From Cytophagales bacterium (GTDB taxonomy: Bacteria > Pseudomonadota > Gammaproteobacteria > Burkholderiales > Burkholderiaceae_C), in NCBI GenBank assembly GCA_030054145.1, contig JASGCK010000007.1:1-64000 (forward strand): a stretch of 64,000 bases of DNA, given 5' to 3'. A program made the translations under genes and the position numbers. Below, one piece after another: positions 6,856-15,778 of the stretch. The first letter of the stretch is position 1, and each line of letters begins with the position of its first letter. Under the pieces are notes generated by a model. That model saw only the letters and a program-made list of their open reading frames with translations, did no database searches and was not told the origin of the DNA.

Positions 6856-8439
6856 ATGAGTGATGTTTTGCATCCCGTTATCGTTGTTGGCGCAGGTCCT
6901 ACGGGTCTCACGCTGGCTATTGACCTTGCGCAGCGCGGTGTGCGCGTGGTGTTAATTGACGGCGATGCGCGGCGTGCCAAGGGCTTGCCATCGGCTGGTT
7001 CAAAAGCCATTTGCTTTGCCAAGCGCACGCTGGAAGTATGGGACAAACTGGGCGGAGGGCTTGGGCAGCGCATGGTGGACAAAGGCGTGCCGTGGAATGT
7101 AGGCCGCGTATTTTTGCAAAACGATGAGGTGTATTCCTTTAATTTGCATGATGCCAAATCCGTTCGGCCCGAGCCTAGCGAAGCTTCTAACAAGCAGCGT
7201 CCCGCCTTCATCAATTTACAGCAGTACTACGCCGAAGCGTTTTTGATGGATCGCGCCAAAGAGTTTGCCGGCGGCGATACTCCGCGCATCGATATTCGAC
7301 TCGGGCACACCGTTAAATCAATAGCGCAAGATGGCTCGCAAGCCACGCTGGTTGTGGCTTTGACGAGTGCTGATTCTCAATTGACTGAGTATGAAATCAG
7401 CGCTCGCTACGTGGTTGCGTGCGATGGATCAAGGAGTACGATTCGGCAATCGCTGGGGCTGGAGAGCCAAGGGCGCATCTTTCAAGACCGCTTTTTAATT
7501 GCCGATGTGCGCATGACGGCGGACTTCCCAACCGAGCGCTGGTTTTGGTTTGATCCGCCGTTTCATCCGAATCAAAGTGTGCTCTTGCATCGGCAGCCCG
7601 ATAACGTGTGGCGCATCGATTTTCAACTGGGTTGGGATGCCGACCCTGAGGAAGAGAAAAAGCCAGAACGCATCATCCCTCGCGTGCAAGCCTTGCTGGA
7701 TAAGGCTTCCATGAAGGCTGATTTTGAACTCGTATGGGCAAGCATTTATACGTTCTCGTGCGAGCGCATGGAAAAGTTTGTGCATCAACGCGTTATTTTT
7801 GCGGGAGATGCCGCGCACAGGGTTTCGCCATTTGGCGCACGCGGTGCAAATTCGGGCGTGCAAGACGCGGAAAACTTGGCTTGGAAGTTGGCGCTTGTTT
7901 TGCAGCAAGAGCAAGGCTTCGACAAGCTCAGCCCGAACGGGAATGCGATTAGTTCGAGTGGGAATAAAAAAAATCCGTTCGCCCTGAGCCTGTCGAAGGG
8001 CTTGTTAGAGAGCTACGGCATCGAGCGCGAATATGCGGCGGATGACAACATCAAGCAATCGACTCGTTCCACCGATTTCATTACGCCCAAGAGCGAGATC
8101 AGCCACGTGTTTAGACGCGCAGTGCTAGATCTTGCAAGGCAACATCCGTTTGCGCGTGCCTTGGTTAATAGCGGGCGCTTGTCAACTGCGACGTATTTGC
8201 CATCGAGTCCGCTGCACACGGCTGACGAGGCTGGTGATGTGTTTCCAAACGACGCACTGCGAGTGGGAAGTGTGCTGCATGGTGCCGCGCAAGGCGATAT
8301 GCAGGTCATCAAAAAAGAAGCCGCCACGTATTTGATTCGCCCTGACGGGCACGTTGCGGCACGCTGGATGAAGCCCGCCGACGATCTAGTGAAAGCCGCA
8401 TGGCGTAAGGCTTGCGGAGGAGTTGAAGAGGATGCATAA
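6856..8439 (+). CDS. Group A FAD-dependent aromatic monooxygenase (MhpA-like) 2
   Basis: About 527 residues from ATG 6856 (a GTG at 6853 is an alternative). It has the FAD motif GAGPTG near the N-terminus, the DG motif VVACDGSRSTIRQSLGL and the GD motif FAGDAAHRVSPFGARGANSG. It aligns with the product at 4144 along its length, except for about 28 extra residues (about 354-382) encoded by an inverted pair of dispersed repeats at 7915-8001. The paralogue passes straight from KLALV to LLDSYSIER, where this one carries the insert before LLESYGIER. The last 8 bp overlap the DUF2783 gene. Substrate unknown, probably a phenolic intermediate of the same route. Confidence 0.85.
   Translation: MSDVLHPVIVVGAGPTGLTLAIDLAQRGVRVVLIDGDARRAKGLPSAGSKAICFAKRTLEVWDKLGGGLGQRMVDKGVPWNVGRVFLQNDEVYSFNLHDAKSVRPEPSEASNKQRPAFINLQQYYAEAFLMDRAKEFAGGDTPRIDIRLGHTVKSIAQDGSQATLVVALTSADSQLTEYEISARYVVACDGSRSTIRQSLGLESQGRIFQDRFLIADVRMTADFPTERWFWFDPPFHPNQSVLLHRQPDNVWRIDFQLGWDADPEEEKKPERIIPRVQALLDKASMKADFELVWASIYTFSCERMEKFVHQRVIFAGDAAHRVSPFGARGANSGVQDAENLAWKLALVLQQEQGFDKLSPNGNAISSSGNKKNPFALSLSKGLLESYGIEREYAADDNIKQSTRSTDFITPKSEISHVFRRAVLDLARQHPFARALVNSGRLSTATYLPSSPLHTADEAGDVFPNDALRVGSVLHGAAQGDMQVIKKEAATYLIRPDGHVAARWMKPADDLVKAAWRKACGGVEEDA
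7915..8001. repeat. Inverted pair of dispersed repeats inserted in frame in monooxygenase 2
   Basis: GGCTTCGACAAGCTCAGCCC at 7915-7934 (running on to CGAACGG) and its near-inverse, from CCGTTCGCCCTGAGCCTGTC to CGAAGGGC at 7975-8001, are separated by about 35 bp. The whole block is in frame and has no counterpart in the paralogue at 4144, so it is best read as an insertion. Confidence 0.75.
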
Positions 8440-8704
8440 GACGCTCATTCCCGCGAAGGCGGGCATCCACACACAGCCTCATTTTGAATCAGCTGACGAT
8501 TTTTATGAAGCACTTTTGGCGGCACATCAAGGGTTGACGACAGAGCAAAGTCATGCTTTGAATGCCCGATTGGTGCTGCTCTTGGCAAATCATATTGGAT
8601 CGAATGCGGTTTTATCTGAGGCGCTGGCAGCAGCCAGAAATAGTCATCCCCGCGAAGGTGGCGCTCCGCAGCGTGAGGGTGAATGCCCGCCTTCGCGGGA
8701 ATGA
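8432..8704 (+). CDS. DUF2783 family small protein paired with monooxygenase 2
   Basis: 90 residues from ATG 8432. The core ADDFYEALLAAHQGLTTEQ and LNARLVLLLANHIG is characteristic of DUF2783, short helical proteins found beside FAD monooxygenases in aromatic degradation clusters. Residues about 5-13 (LIPAKAGIH) and the C-terminal about 20 (SHPREGG to CPPSRE) are encoded by dispersed palindromic repeats, so both ends have been overwritten while the core stayed open. It overlaps the monooxygenase stop by 8 bp. Function not established; a partner or chaperone of the flavoprotein is plausible. Confidence 0.7.
   Translation: MHKTLIPAKAGIHTQPHFESADDFYEALLAAHQGLTTEQSHALNARLVLLLANHIGSNAVLSEALAAARNSHPREGGAPQREGECPPSRE
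8444..8469. repeat. Dispersed palindromic repeat at the start of the DUF2783 gene
   Basis: CTCATTCCCGCGAAGGCGGG followed by CATCC, translated as IPAKAGI near the N-terminus of the DUF2783 protein. Confidence 0.75.
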
Positions 8705-8706
8705 CC
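8643..8706. repeat. Inverted pair of dispersed palindromic repeats between DUF2783 gene and hmgA
   Basis: GTCATCCCCGCGAAGGTGGC on the left and GCCCGCCTTCGCGGGAATGAC on the right form two hairpins within 64 bp. They encode the C-terminus of the DUF2783 protein and end 16 bp before the hmgA start, between the two cistrons. They could affect mRNA stability. Confidence 0.7.
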
Positions 8707-8721
8707 GTAAAGGAAATAAAG

Positions 8722-10047
8722 ATGACAACATTGACATATCAATCAGGATTTGGCAACGAGTTTGCCAGTGAAGCTATCGCGGGCGCATTGCCTGTGGGGC
8801 GCAATAGTCCGCAGCGCGTGGCGCATGGGCTTTATGCGGAGTTGATTTCCGGGACGGCTTTTACCGCGCCGCGTCACACGAATCGGCGCACGTGGGTTTA
8901 TCGCCGCCAGCCGTCTGCTGTGATGGGGGAGTACGCACCGTATAGCCAGCCACTTTGGACGAGTCCTGATACATCGGTCGCCCTAGCGCAAGCCCCGAAT
9001 CCACTGCGTTGGCAGCCGTTTGAGTTGCCTCATAAGCCAACTGATTTTGTCGATGGCATCCGAACGTTGGCACACAATGGCAGCATTGCCATGCAAAGCG
9101 GGATTGGGATTCATGTGTATGCGTTTAACCAAAACATGAGTCAAAACAAGAAGAGCCGCGCATTGGTTAATAGTGACGCAGAAATGCTGATCGTGCCTCA
9201 ATTAGGTGCGCTGCGCATCACGACAGAGCTGGGCATTTTGGACGTCCGTCCGTGCGAAATCGCGCTCGTTCCACGCGGTATGGCGTTCAAAGTAGATTGC
9301 TTGCAGGCCACAGCGGATGGGGCACGCGAGCTGGGCGAGCATTCCGAATGTAGCGGTTATATCTGCGAGAACTATGGCGCACATTTTCGTTTGCCTGAGC
9401 TGGGACCCATCGGCTCAAACGGACTGGCCAATAGCCGAGATTTTTTAGCGCCATGCGCTGCGCTTGACGACTCGGTTGGTGAGTTTGAAATCATTAAAAA
9501 GTTTGCTGGGCATGTCTGGCGTGGCGTGGCACCGCGCAGTCCGTTTAACGTGGCGGCGTGGCATGGTAACTGGGTGCCACTTAAATATGACACAGCGCAC
9601 TTCATGACGATTGGCTCGATTAGCTTTGATCATCCCGATCCGTCTATCTTCACGGTGCTCACGTCGCCGTCCGATACCGCAGGCGTGGCGAACTGTGATT
9701 TTGTGATTTTCCCGCCGCGCTGGTTGGTCGCCGAGGACACCTTCCGTCCACCTTGGTATCACCGTAATGTGATGAGCGAATTTATGGGGTTGGTGCATGG
9801 TCAATACGACGCAAAGCCAGGTGGATTCAAGCCTGGCGGGGCATCGCTCCATAATAGTTTTGTGCCGCATGGGCCAGATAATGAGGCGTTTAGCAAGGCA
9901 TCGCAGACCGTGCTGGCACCGCACAAATTGGACAACACCCTCGCGTTTATGCTGGAGAGTCGCTATGTGTTGCAACCGACGGAATATGCAATGAAGAGTG
10001 ACCGATTAGATAAAGATTATTTCAACTGCTGGAAGGGCTTGTCATGA
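8722..10047 (+). CDS. hmgA: Homogentisate 1,2-dioxygenase
   Basis: 441 residues from ATG 8722, chosen because MTTLTYQSGFGNEFASE is the family start and AAAGGA precedes it. The upstream in-frame codons (MPAFAGMT) come from a repeat. It opens homogentisate to maleylacetoacetate with a non-haem iron. Iron ligands fit the C-terminal segments PRWLVAEDTFRPPWYHRN (His/Glu region) and GGASLHNSFVPHGPDNEAF. Length is normal. Its stop overlaps the start of fahA (ATGA), so the two steps are coupled. Confidence 0.96.
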   Translation: MTTLTYQSGFGNEFASEAIAGALPVGRNSPQRVAHGLYAELISGTAFTAPRHTNRRTWVYRRQPSAVMGEYAPYSQPLWTSPDTSVALAQAPNPLRWQPFELPHKPTDFVDGIRTLAHNGSIAMQSGIGIHVYAFNQNMSQNKKSRALVNSDAEMLIVPQLGALRITTELGILDVRPCEIALVPRGMAFKVDCLQATADGARELGEHSECSGYICENYGAHFRLPELGPIGSNGLANSRDFLAPCAALDDSVGEFEIIKKFAGHVWRGVAPRSPFNVAAWHGNWVPLKYDTAHFMTIGSISFDHPDPSIFTVLTSPSDTAGVANCDFVIFPPRWLVAEDTFRPPWYHRNVMSEFMGLVHGQYDAKPGGFKPGGASLHNSFVPHGPDNEAFSKASQTVLAPHKLDNTLAFMLESRYVLQPTEYAMKSDRLDKDYFNCWKGLS

Positions 10048-11378
10048 CGCAACTGAACCAAACACACGACGCTCAACTCACGAGTTGGGTGCCTTCTGCA
10101 CAAGCGCTGGGTTGTGATTTTCCGATTCAAAATCTGCCCTTTGGACGATTTCAAATTCAAGCCAAACAAGATGACTGGCGCATCGGTGTGGCGATTGGCG
10201 ATCAAATCTTAGATTTGCGCAGCGCCTTATCTGTCGTGGCTTGGCCAGCTGAAGTGGCGCGAATGCTTGGCCCATTGGCGGCGGGCGATTTGAATGCGCA
10301 TATGGCCGAGTCATCCGTTAATCGAAGCGCACTTCGGGCTGCATTGTCAACGAGTTTGCAAACTGGCAGCGCACACCAAGCGGCACTTGCCAAGTGTTTG
10401 GTTGCGCAGTCGGATGCCCAAATGTCCGTGCCTTGCCGCATCGGCGATTACACCGATTTCTTTACCAGCATCCATCACGCAACAAGCGTGGGCAAACTGT
10501 TCCGCCCCGATAACCCGCTTTTGCCCAACTACAAATATGTGCCCATTGGCTATCACGGACGTGCGTCTAGCATCAATGTGAGCGGTACAAACTTCAAGCG
10601 TCCGCTTGGGCAGATACTGCCACCAGGTCAAGAGACACCTGTGTTTGCGCCATCCAAGCGGCTAGATTACGAGCTGGAGTTAGCGGCATACATCCGTGCA
10701 TCCAACGTGCAAGGCGAGCCGATTAGCATGGTGGACGCGGAAGATGCGCTTTTTGGTCTGGGGCTTTTGAACGACTGGTCGGCGCGTGATGTGCAGGCTT
10801 GGGAGTACCAGCCGCTTGGCCCCTTTTTGGCTAAAAGTTTTGCCAGCACGGTCTCGCCTTGGGTTGTGACGATGGAGGCGCTCGCGCCATTCCGTTTGCC
10901 ATTCACACGTGCCGAGGGCGACCCGCAGCCCATGCCCTACTTGACCTCCAAGGCTAACAGCGACAGCGGTGCGATCAATATCACGCTGGAGGTTTGGCTG
11001 CAAACGAAGACGATGGCGGATGCGGGCGCTCCCGCTGCGCGGCTATCGACTTCCAATTTTGCTGAGGCGTCGTATTGGACGCTGGCGCAATTGGTGGCGC
11101 ATCACACGGTGAACGGTTGCAATTTGCAGGTGGGCGATATGTTTGGCTCGGGCACGCAGTCGGGCCCCAAGCTTGACGAGGGCGGCTCGCTGTTAGAGCT
11201 GTCAAAAGGCGGTAAGCAGCCTGTTGAATTACCAAACGGGGAGCGTCGCACGTTTTTAGAAGACGGCGATACGGTGATTTTGCGCGGCTACTGCCAATCC
11301 CCTGATGGGTCGCCAAGCCACGTTCGGATTGGGCTTGGTGAGGTGCGGGCAACGGTGTTGCCCGCCCGAGTCGGATGA
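10044..11378 (+). CDS. fahA: Fumarylacetoacetase
   Basis: 444 residues. It hydrolyses fumarylacetoacetate to fumarate and acetoacetate. It has an N-terminal SH3-like domain, then the FAH barrel with DFFTSIHHATSVGKLFR, PIGYHGRASSI, DYELELAAYI, NDWSARDVQAWEYQPLGPF and GDMFGSGTQSG, which hold the metal and catalytic residues. ATGA overlap with hmgA. Between these two steps maleylacetoacetate must be isomerised, yet no clear zeta-class GST with its SSCSxRVR signature lies in the cluster. Confidence 0.96.
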   Translation: MTQLNQTHDAQLTSWVPSAQALGCDFPIQNLPFGRFQIQAKQDDWRIGVAIGDQILDLRSALSVVAWPAEVARMLGPLAAGDLNAHMAESSVNRSALRAALSTSLQTGSAHQAALAKCLVAQSDAQMSVPCRIGDYTDFFTSIHHATSVGKLFRPDNPLLPNYKYVPIGYHGRASSINVSGTNFKRPLGQILPPGQETPVFAPSKRLDYELELAAYIRASNVQGEPISMVDAEDALFGLGLLNDWSARDVQAWEYQPLGPFLAKSFASTVSPWVVTMEALAPFRLPFTRAEGDPQPMPYLTSKANSDSGAINITLEVWLQTKTMADAGAPAARLSTSNFAEASYWTLAQLVAHHTVNGCNLQVGDMFGSGTQSGPKLDEGGSLLELSKGGKQPVELPNGERRTFLEDGDTVILRGYCQSPDGSPSHVRIGLGEVRATVLPARVG

Positions 11379-11386
11379 CCCAGAGC

Positions 11387-11444
11387 CGTTCGTACTGAGC
11401 TTGTCGAAGCTCGTCAACCAGCGCTTCGACTGGCTCAGGGCAGA
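11387..11444. repeat. Dispersed repeats (TTCGACAAGCTCAG family) after fahA
   Basis: CCGTTCGTACTGAGCTTGTC running on to CGAAG (11387-11409), then GCTTCGACTGGCTCAGGGCA (11423-11442) in opposite sense. It lies 8 bp after the fahA stop, between the operon and a convergent small gene, and could fold into a large hairpin. Confidence 0.6.
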
Positions 11445-11454
11445 CGGAGTTTCT

Positions 11455-11700
11455 TTACTTTTGACCAGCGATTGCCGCTTGAATTTCCGCCATCAAGCGT
11501 GGATCGCTATGTGCAAAAGCCCACATCTCTTCGTCAGCGCGAACGGCTGCACGCTGTGCTTGCCACGTGGCGTAGGTTTTGGCAATCGCTGCGCTGGCTG
11601 TGTTGCTCAAGCGTGCAAGATACGCCGCTGTACGCTCTAAACGCGCTGCGCCTGTATGCGTGCTTTGGGTGGCAGGTATGAATGTATGTAAGGTTGTCAT
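11455..11700 (-). CDS. Small hypothetical protein
   Basis: 81 residues. Alanine-rich and helical, ending ADEEMWAFAHSDPRLMAEIQ. It resembles the short conserved proteins of Burkholderiales that sit beside regulators, but no named family is recognised. It is divergent from the LysR gene with 92 bp between, so LysR may control it. The coding potential is supported by its position facing the regulator and by the conserved-looking C-terminus. Confidence 0.5.
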   Translation of the reverse strand: MTTLHTFIPATQSTHTGAARLERTAAYLARLSNTASAAIAKTYATWQAQRAAVRADEEMWAFAHSDPRLMAEIQAAIAGQK

Positions 11701-11792
11701 GATGAACTCGCTTTCTTAGTTTTGATGGTGTGATACTAGGGTAAGCACTAGTACGACTCAACTTTATATTAGTGATGTAATACATTCATAGT

Positions 11793-12752
11793 ATGAATTT
11801 CAAAACACTCGATCTCAATTTGCTGCGTGTCTTTGACGAAGTCATGGCTGAGCGTAGTTTGACTAAGGCCGCGCATCACTTGGCACTGACGCAACCTGCG
11901 GTGAGCAACGCTTTGCGGCGCTTGCGTGAAACGCTGGGCGACGACCTGATGCGCAGAAGTAGCGTGAAAGGACAAGGGCAAGGACTAGAGCCCACGCCCC
12001 GCGCACTGGCTCTGTGGCCGCACGTGCGCGAGGCGCTAGCGCAGTTGCAAGCGTCGTTATCCCCCGACTCTTTCGATGCTGCTACGGCAACGAACACGTT
12101 TGTGCTTGCCATGTCGGATGCCACGGCGGCAGAGCTGCTCCCTAGTTTGTTGCTGATCACGCAGACCGAAGCGCCCAGCGTTTTGCTGCGCATCGTGCCG
12201 CTCACCACACGCGATCCGCGTAGGTTGTTGGAGCGCGAAGAGTTCGATTTAGCGATGGGTTATTTCCCCGCTGTTTTGGCGGATATGACGGCCAAGCTTC
12301 AGGCGGGTGGCGTCGCTAACTTTGCACATCAGCGACTCTACGATGGCGAATATGTTTGCGTGATGCGGCGCGGGCATCCGCTGGCAAAAAAAGCGCTCAC
12401 CTTAAATGCATTTTGCGCGGCAAGGCATTTGCTCGTTAGCTTTTCGGGAAGGCCGTTTGGGTTTACCGACGAAGCCTTAGCCGCATTGGGGCGCAAGCGC
12501 CGCATTGTGCTGTCAGTGAATCAATCTTTTACGGCGGGCCGTGTGGTGGCGCAGTCGGATTTGCTCACTGTGCTGCCGCGCCATTTTGTGCGCGTTACCG
12601 ATACCAGCGGCGAACTCGTGATTAAACGCTTGCCACTGAATGTGCCCGCCATTCAAGTCGATGCGCTGTGGCACAGGCGCACGCAGCAAAACAGCGCCCA
12701 TCAATGGCTGCGCGGTGCCGTCGAGCGCTCAGCGCGTGGCGTGTTTGGGTAA
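11793..12752 (+). CDS. LysR-family transcriptional regulator
   Basis: 319 residues. The N-terminal helix-turn-helix is in LNLLRVFDEVMAERSLTKAA and LALTQPAVSNALRRLRETLG (residues about 6-55). A periplasmic-binding-protein-like effector domain follows to about residue 300. LysR proteins usually control a divergent gene and themselves; here the divergent gene is the small ORF at 11455-11700. The ligand cannot be inferred. Confidence 0.9.
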   Translation: MNFKTLDLNLLRVFDEVMAERSLTKAAHHLALTQPAVSNALRRLRETLGDDLMRRSSVKGQGQGLEPTPRALALWPHVREALAQLQASLSPDSFDAATATNTFVLAMSDATAAELLPSLLLITQTEAPSVLLRIVPLTTRDPRRLLEREEFDLAMGYFPAVLADMTAKLQAGGVANFAHQRLYDGEYVCVMRRGHPLAKKALTLNAFCAARHLLVSFSGRPFGFTDEALAALGRKRRIVLSVNQSFTAGRVVAQSDLLTVLPRHFVRVTDTSGELVIKRLPLNVPAIQVDALWHRRTQQNSAHQWLRGAVERSARGVFG

Positions 12753-12925
12753 GCCTGCGACGAGCTTGGTTTAGCCAACAACAATGTCTCAGGGCGAGAT
12801 CATCTCGCTTAGCCGCTCATCAACACGGCTTTTTCCCATGCTCAGGTTTTATTCGCCTCAGCGGTTTTTTTGCATGACACACCTTTTACAATCAAGGGTT
12901 GCACTTAGCCTTTATGCCAACCCAC
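12753..12925. other. Intergenic region before thrS with two small hairpins
   Basis: 173 bp without a convincing gene. It holds a perfect 7-bp-arm palindrome GCGAGAT-C-ATCTCGC (12794-12808). It also holds a weak terminator-like element, AGCCG (12811-12815) paired with CGGCT (12826-12830) followed by a short T-run, and CCTCAGCGGTTTTTTT at about 12855-12870. These may end lysR transcription. The thrS promoter must lie here, but no clear -35/-10 pair was found. Confidence 0.35.
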
Positions 12926-14833
12926 ATGATCCAAATTACTCTTCCCGATTCTTCCGTTCGCGAATTTGCCGCGCCTGTTACTGTGGCGGAGGTTGCCTTA
13001 TCGATTGGCTCTGGGCTTGCTAAGGCCGCGCTGGCTGGAAAAATCGATGGCAAAGTCGTTGATACGAGTTATTTGATTTCGCAAAGCGCGCAACTCGCCA
13101 TCATTACCGCCAAGGATGCTGAGGGCTTGGAGGTGATTCGTCACAGCACGGCGCATTTATTGGCCTATGCGGTTAAAGAGCTTTTCCCTGAGGCGCAAGT
13201 CACGATTGGCCCCGTGATTGAAAATGGCTTTTATTACGACTTTGCCAGCGTGCGGGCGTTTACGCCAGACGACATGGCGGCGATTGAAAAGAAAATGACG
13301 CAGCTCGCCGCGCTTGACGAGCCTGTCGTGCGCCGCGTGCTACCGCGCGACGAAGCCGTGGCTTATTTCAAAGGGCTTGGCGAGCATTACAAAGCGGAGA
13401 TTGTTGGCTCAATTCCTGCTGGCGAAGATGTGTCGCTGTACCGCCAAGGCAAGTTTGAAGACTTGTGCCGCGGCCCGCATGTGCCGTCTACGGGCAAGCT
13501 TAAACATTTCAAGCTGATGAAGGTGGCGGGCGCGTATTGGCGCGGCGACCAAAAGAACGAGCAGCTCCAGCGCGTTTATGGCGTGGCGTTTGCGACGAAA
13601 GATGAGTTGCAAAATTATTTGACGATGCTCGAAGAAGCAGAAAAGCGTGATCATCGCAAACTGGGGCGCGAACTCGATTTATTCCACATTGATGAGCACT
13701 CGCCAGGCACGGTGTTTTGGCATCCGAAGGGCTGGACGCTGTGGCAGCAAGTCGAGCAATATATGCGCGCGGTGTACCGTGACAACGGCTATCAAGAAGT
13801 GAAGGGCCCGCAAATTTTGGATGCGGCACTGTGGGAAAAAACGGGGCACTGGGACAAGTACCGTGAGAATATGTTTACGACTGAATCGGAAAAGCGCGAC
13901 TACGCCTTAAAGCCGATGAACTGCCCAGGTCACATCCTCATTTTTAAGCAGGGGCTCAAAAGTTACCGTGATTTACCGCTGCGCTTTGGCGAGTTTGGAC
14001 AGTGCCATCGCAACGAGCCGACTGGCGGGCTACACGGCATCATGCGGGTGCGCGGTTTTACGCAGGACGATGGACATATTTTTTGTACAGAAGAGCAAAT
14101 TCAAAGTGAGGTCGCCGCTTTTCATCAGCTGGTCATGGCTGTGTATCAAGATTTTGGTTTTACAGAAGTCGCCGTTAAGCTGGCACTTCGTCCAGAGGCG
14201 CGTATTGGCTCTGAAGAGTCGTGGGATTACGCGGAGAATGCACTCCGCGAGGCGATCAAGGCGAGCGGCGCGGCATTAGAAGAGTTGCCAGGCGAGGGCG
14301 CGTTTTATGGTCCGAAAATCGAGTATCACCTCAAGGACAGCATTGGTCGTACATGGCAATGTGGCACGATGCAAATTGATCCCAATATGCCCGAGCGCTT
14401 AGATGCGGACTATGTCGCAGCAGATAGCAGTCGCAAGCAGCCTGTGATGTTGCATCGCGCCATCGTTGGTAGCTTAGAGCGCTTCATTGGCATTTTGATT
14501 GAGCAATACGCGGGCGCACTCCCCGCGTGGTTAGCGCCGATTCAAATTGGTATCGCCGCAATTACTGATGCGCAGGCCGAATACGCGACCGAAGTGGCGA
14601 AAAAACTGCAAAAAAATGGGCTTAGAGTCCATTTAGATCTCAGAAACGAGAAAATAAACTATAAAATACGAGAGTTTGCTATGCAGAAGCTTCCCTACGC
14701 GCTAGCAGTTGGGGATCGCGAGAAGAGCACGAACTGTGTGTCGGTTCGAGCTAGAGGCCAACAAAACGCTGTCACGATGACCCTTGATGAATTCATTCAT
14801 CAAGTGACGTTAGATGTGGCAAATAAAACTTGA
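12926..14833 (+). CDS. thrS: Threonyl-tRNA synthetase
   Basis: 635 residues from ATG 12926 ([10 protein letters not shown], the usual family start; ATG 12914 would add four residues). Domains in order: TGS (1-60), the editing domain with [11 protein letters not shown] and the [10 protein letters not shown] segment, the class II catalytic core with MNCPGHI (zinc Cys), motif 2 [19 protein letters not shown] and motif 3 [11 protein letters not shown], then the anticodon-binding domain. It charges tRNA-Thr. It leads the conserved thrS-infC-rpmI-rplT-pheST-ihfA cluster. Confidence 0.97.
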   Translation: MIQITLPDSSVREFAAPVTVAEVALSIGSGLAKAALAGKIDGKVVDTSYLISQSAQLAIITAKDAEGLEVIRHSTAHLLAYAVKELFPEAQVTIGPVIENGFYYDFASVRAFTPDDMAAIEKKMTQLAALDEPVVRRVLPRDEAVAYFKGLGEHYKAEIVGSIPAGEDVSLYRQGKFEDLCRGPHVPSTGKLKHFKLMKVAGAYWRGDQKNEQLQRVYGVAFATKDELQNYLTMLEEAEKRDHRKLGRELDLFHIDEHSPGTVFWHPKGWTLWQQVEQYMRAVYRDNGYQEVKGPQILDAALWEKTGHWDKYRENMFTTESEKRDYALKPMNCPGHILIFKQGLKSYRDLPLRFGEFGQCHRNEPTGGLHGIMRVRGFTQDDGHIFCTEEQIQSEVAAFHQLVMAVYQDFGFTEVAVKLALRPEARIGSEESWDYAENALREAIKASGAALEELPGEGAFYGPKIEYHLKDSIGRTWQCGTMQIDPNMPERLDADYVAADSSRKQPVMLHRAIVGSLERFIGILIEQYAGALPAWLAPIQIGIAAITDAQAEYATEVAKKLQKNGLRVHLDLRNEKINYKIREFAMQKLPYALAVGDREKSTNCVSVRARGQQNAVTMTLDEFIHQVTLDVANKT

Positions 14834-14862
14834 AAAAGTTAAAACTAATTAGGATTTGAACC

Positions 14863-15474
14863 ATCGCTACTGAATTCCGTCAACCGCGCCAACGTGAAGA
14901 GCGCAAACATCGCCTCAATCGTGAAATCATGGCGCCCGAGTTGCGCGTCACTGGGCCAGAAGGCGAATCGCTGGGCATTATGAGCTTATCGGACGCACTG
15001 CGCCGTGCGGGTGAGTTGGATGTGGATTTGGTAGAAATTGCAGCAACGGCTGTGCCGCCTGTTGCAAGATTGATGGACTATGGGAAATTTAAGTACCAAG
15101 AGGCGAAAAAAGCTGCCGAAGCAAAAGCCAAGCAGCATGTGATTGATATTAAAGAGATCAAGTTTCGCCCAGGTACGGATGATGGTGACTACAACATCAA
15201 AATGCGCAACATCAAGCGCTTTTTGGAAGAAGGTGATAAATGCAAAATCACGCTGCGTTTTAGAGGTCGCGAGATTACGCATCAAGAAATTGGAATGGCA
15301 CTGCTCGTGCGCATTCGGGAAGAGTTAGGTGATTTGATTGTGATTGAGAGTATGCCCAAGTTAGAGGGGCGTCAAATGATCATGATGATTGCGCCAGGTA
15401 AGAAAAAAGCAGGCGCTGCCCCCAAAGCAGCTCCCGCCGCCGCAGCTAAGCCTCCAGAGGCTGTAGCCGCATAA
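14863..15474 (+). CDS. infC: Translation initiation factor IF-3, rare AUC start
   Basis: 203 residues beginning at ATC 14863 (first residue read as Met, then [20 protein letters not shown]). AGGA lies 8-10 bases upstream. The first in-frame ATG (14929) would remove 22 conserved N-terminal residues. IF-3 prevents premature subunit joining and discriminates against non-canonical starts. A rare start codon on infC is the classic basis of its autoregulation, so the same control is likely. The family N-domain and C-domain ([20 protein letters not shown]) are complete. The tail is Ala/Lys-rich. Confidence 0.93.
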   Translation: MATEFRQPRQREERKHRLNREIMAPELRVTGPEGESLGIMSLSDALRRAGELDVDLVEIAATAVPPVARLMDYGKFKYQEAKKAAEAKAKQHVIDIKEIKFRPGTDDGDYNIKMRNIKRFLEEGDKCKITLRFRGREITHQEIGMALLVRIREELGDLIVIESMPKLEGRQMIMMIAPGKKKAGAAPKAAPAAAAKPPEAVAA

Positions 15475-15548
15475 AACTCAGGGTTAACAAGGGGCGCGAG
15501 CAGTTTGCGCCACACCTCGTGAGTTAAAAAAGTAGAAGGAGCATTGAA

Positions 15549-15752
15549 ATGCCCAAAATGAAAACCAAAAGCGGTGCGAAGAAGCGTTTCCGCGTTCGTC
15601 CAGGTGGATCCGTTAAGCGCGGACAAGCCTTCAAGCGTCATATTTTGACTAAGAAGACCACCAAAAATAAGCGTCACTTACGCGGAGCAACCGCCGTTCA
15701 TAAGACCGATATGGGTCGTATGGCGGATATGTTGCCAGGTCGTGGCATTTAA
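15549..15752 (+). CDS. rpmI: Ribosomal protein L35
   Basis: 67 residues, very basic, starting [16 protein letters not shown] and containing [16 protein letters not shown], the L35 signature. A clear AGAAGGAGC ribosome site lies upstream. It sits between infC and rplT as in most bacteria, in one operon. In enterobacteria L20 represses this cistron by binding the leader; whether this holds here is not visible. Confidence 0.96.
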   Translation: MPKMKTKSGAKKRFRVRPGGSVKRGQAFKRHILTKKTTKNKRHLRGATAVHKTDMGRMADMLPGRGI

Positions 15753-15778
15753 TCAAGCGGACGTAAGGAGTAACAAAC

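Noticed and set aside
7941-7974. Possible frameshift in monooxygenase 2
   Set aside because: The frame stays open through the repeat pair and matches the paralogue on both sides, so this is an in-frame insertion.
12753-12925. T-box or amino-acid leader before thrS
   Set aside because: No T-box bulge sequence and no Thr-rich leader peptide; only small hairpins are present.
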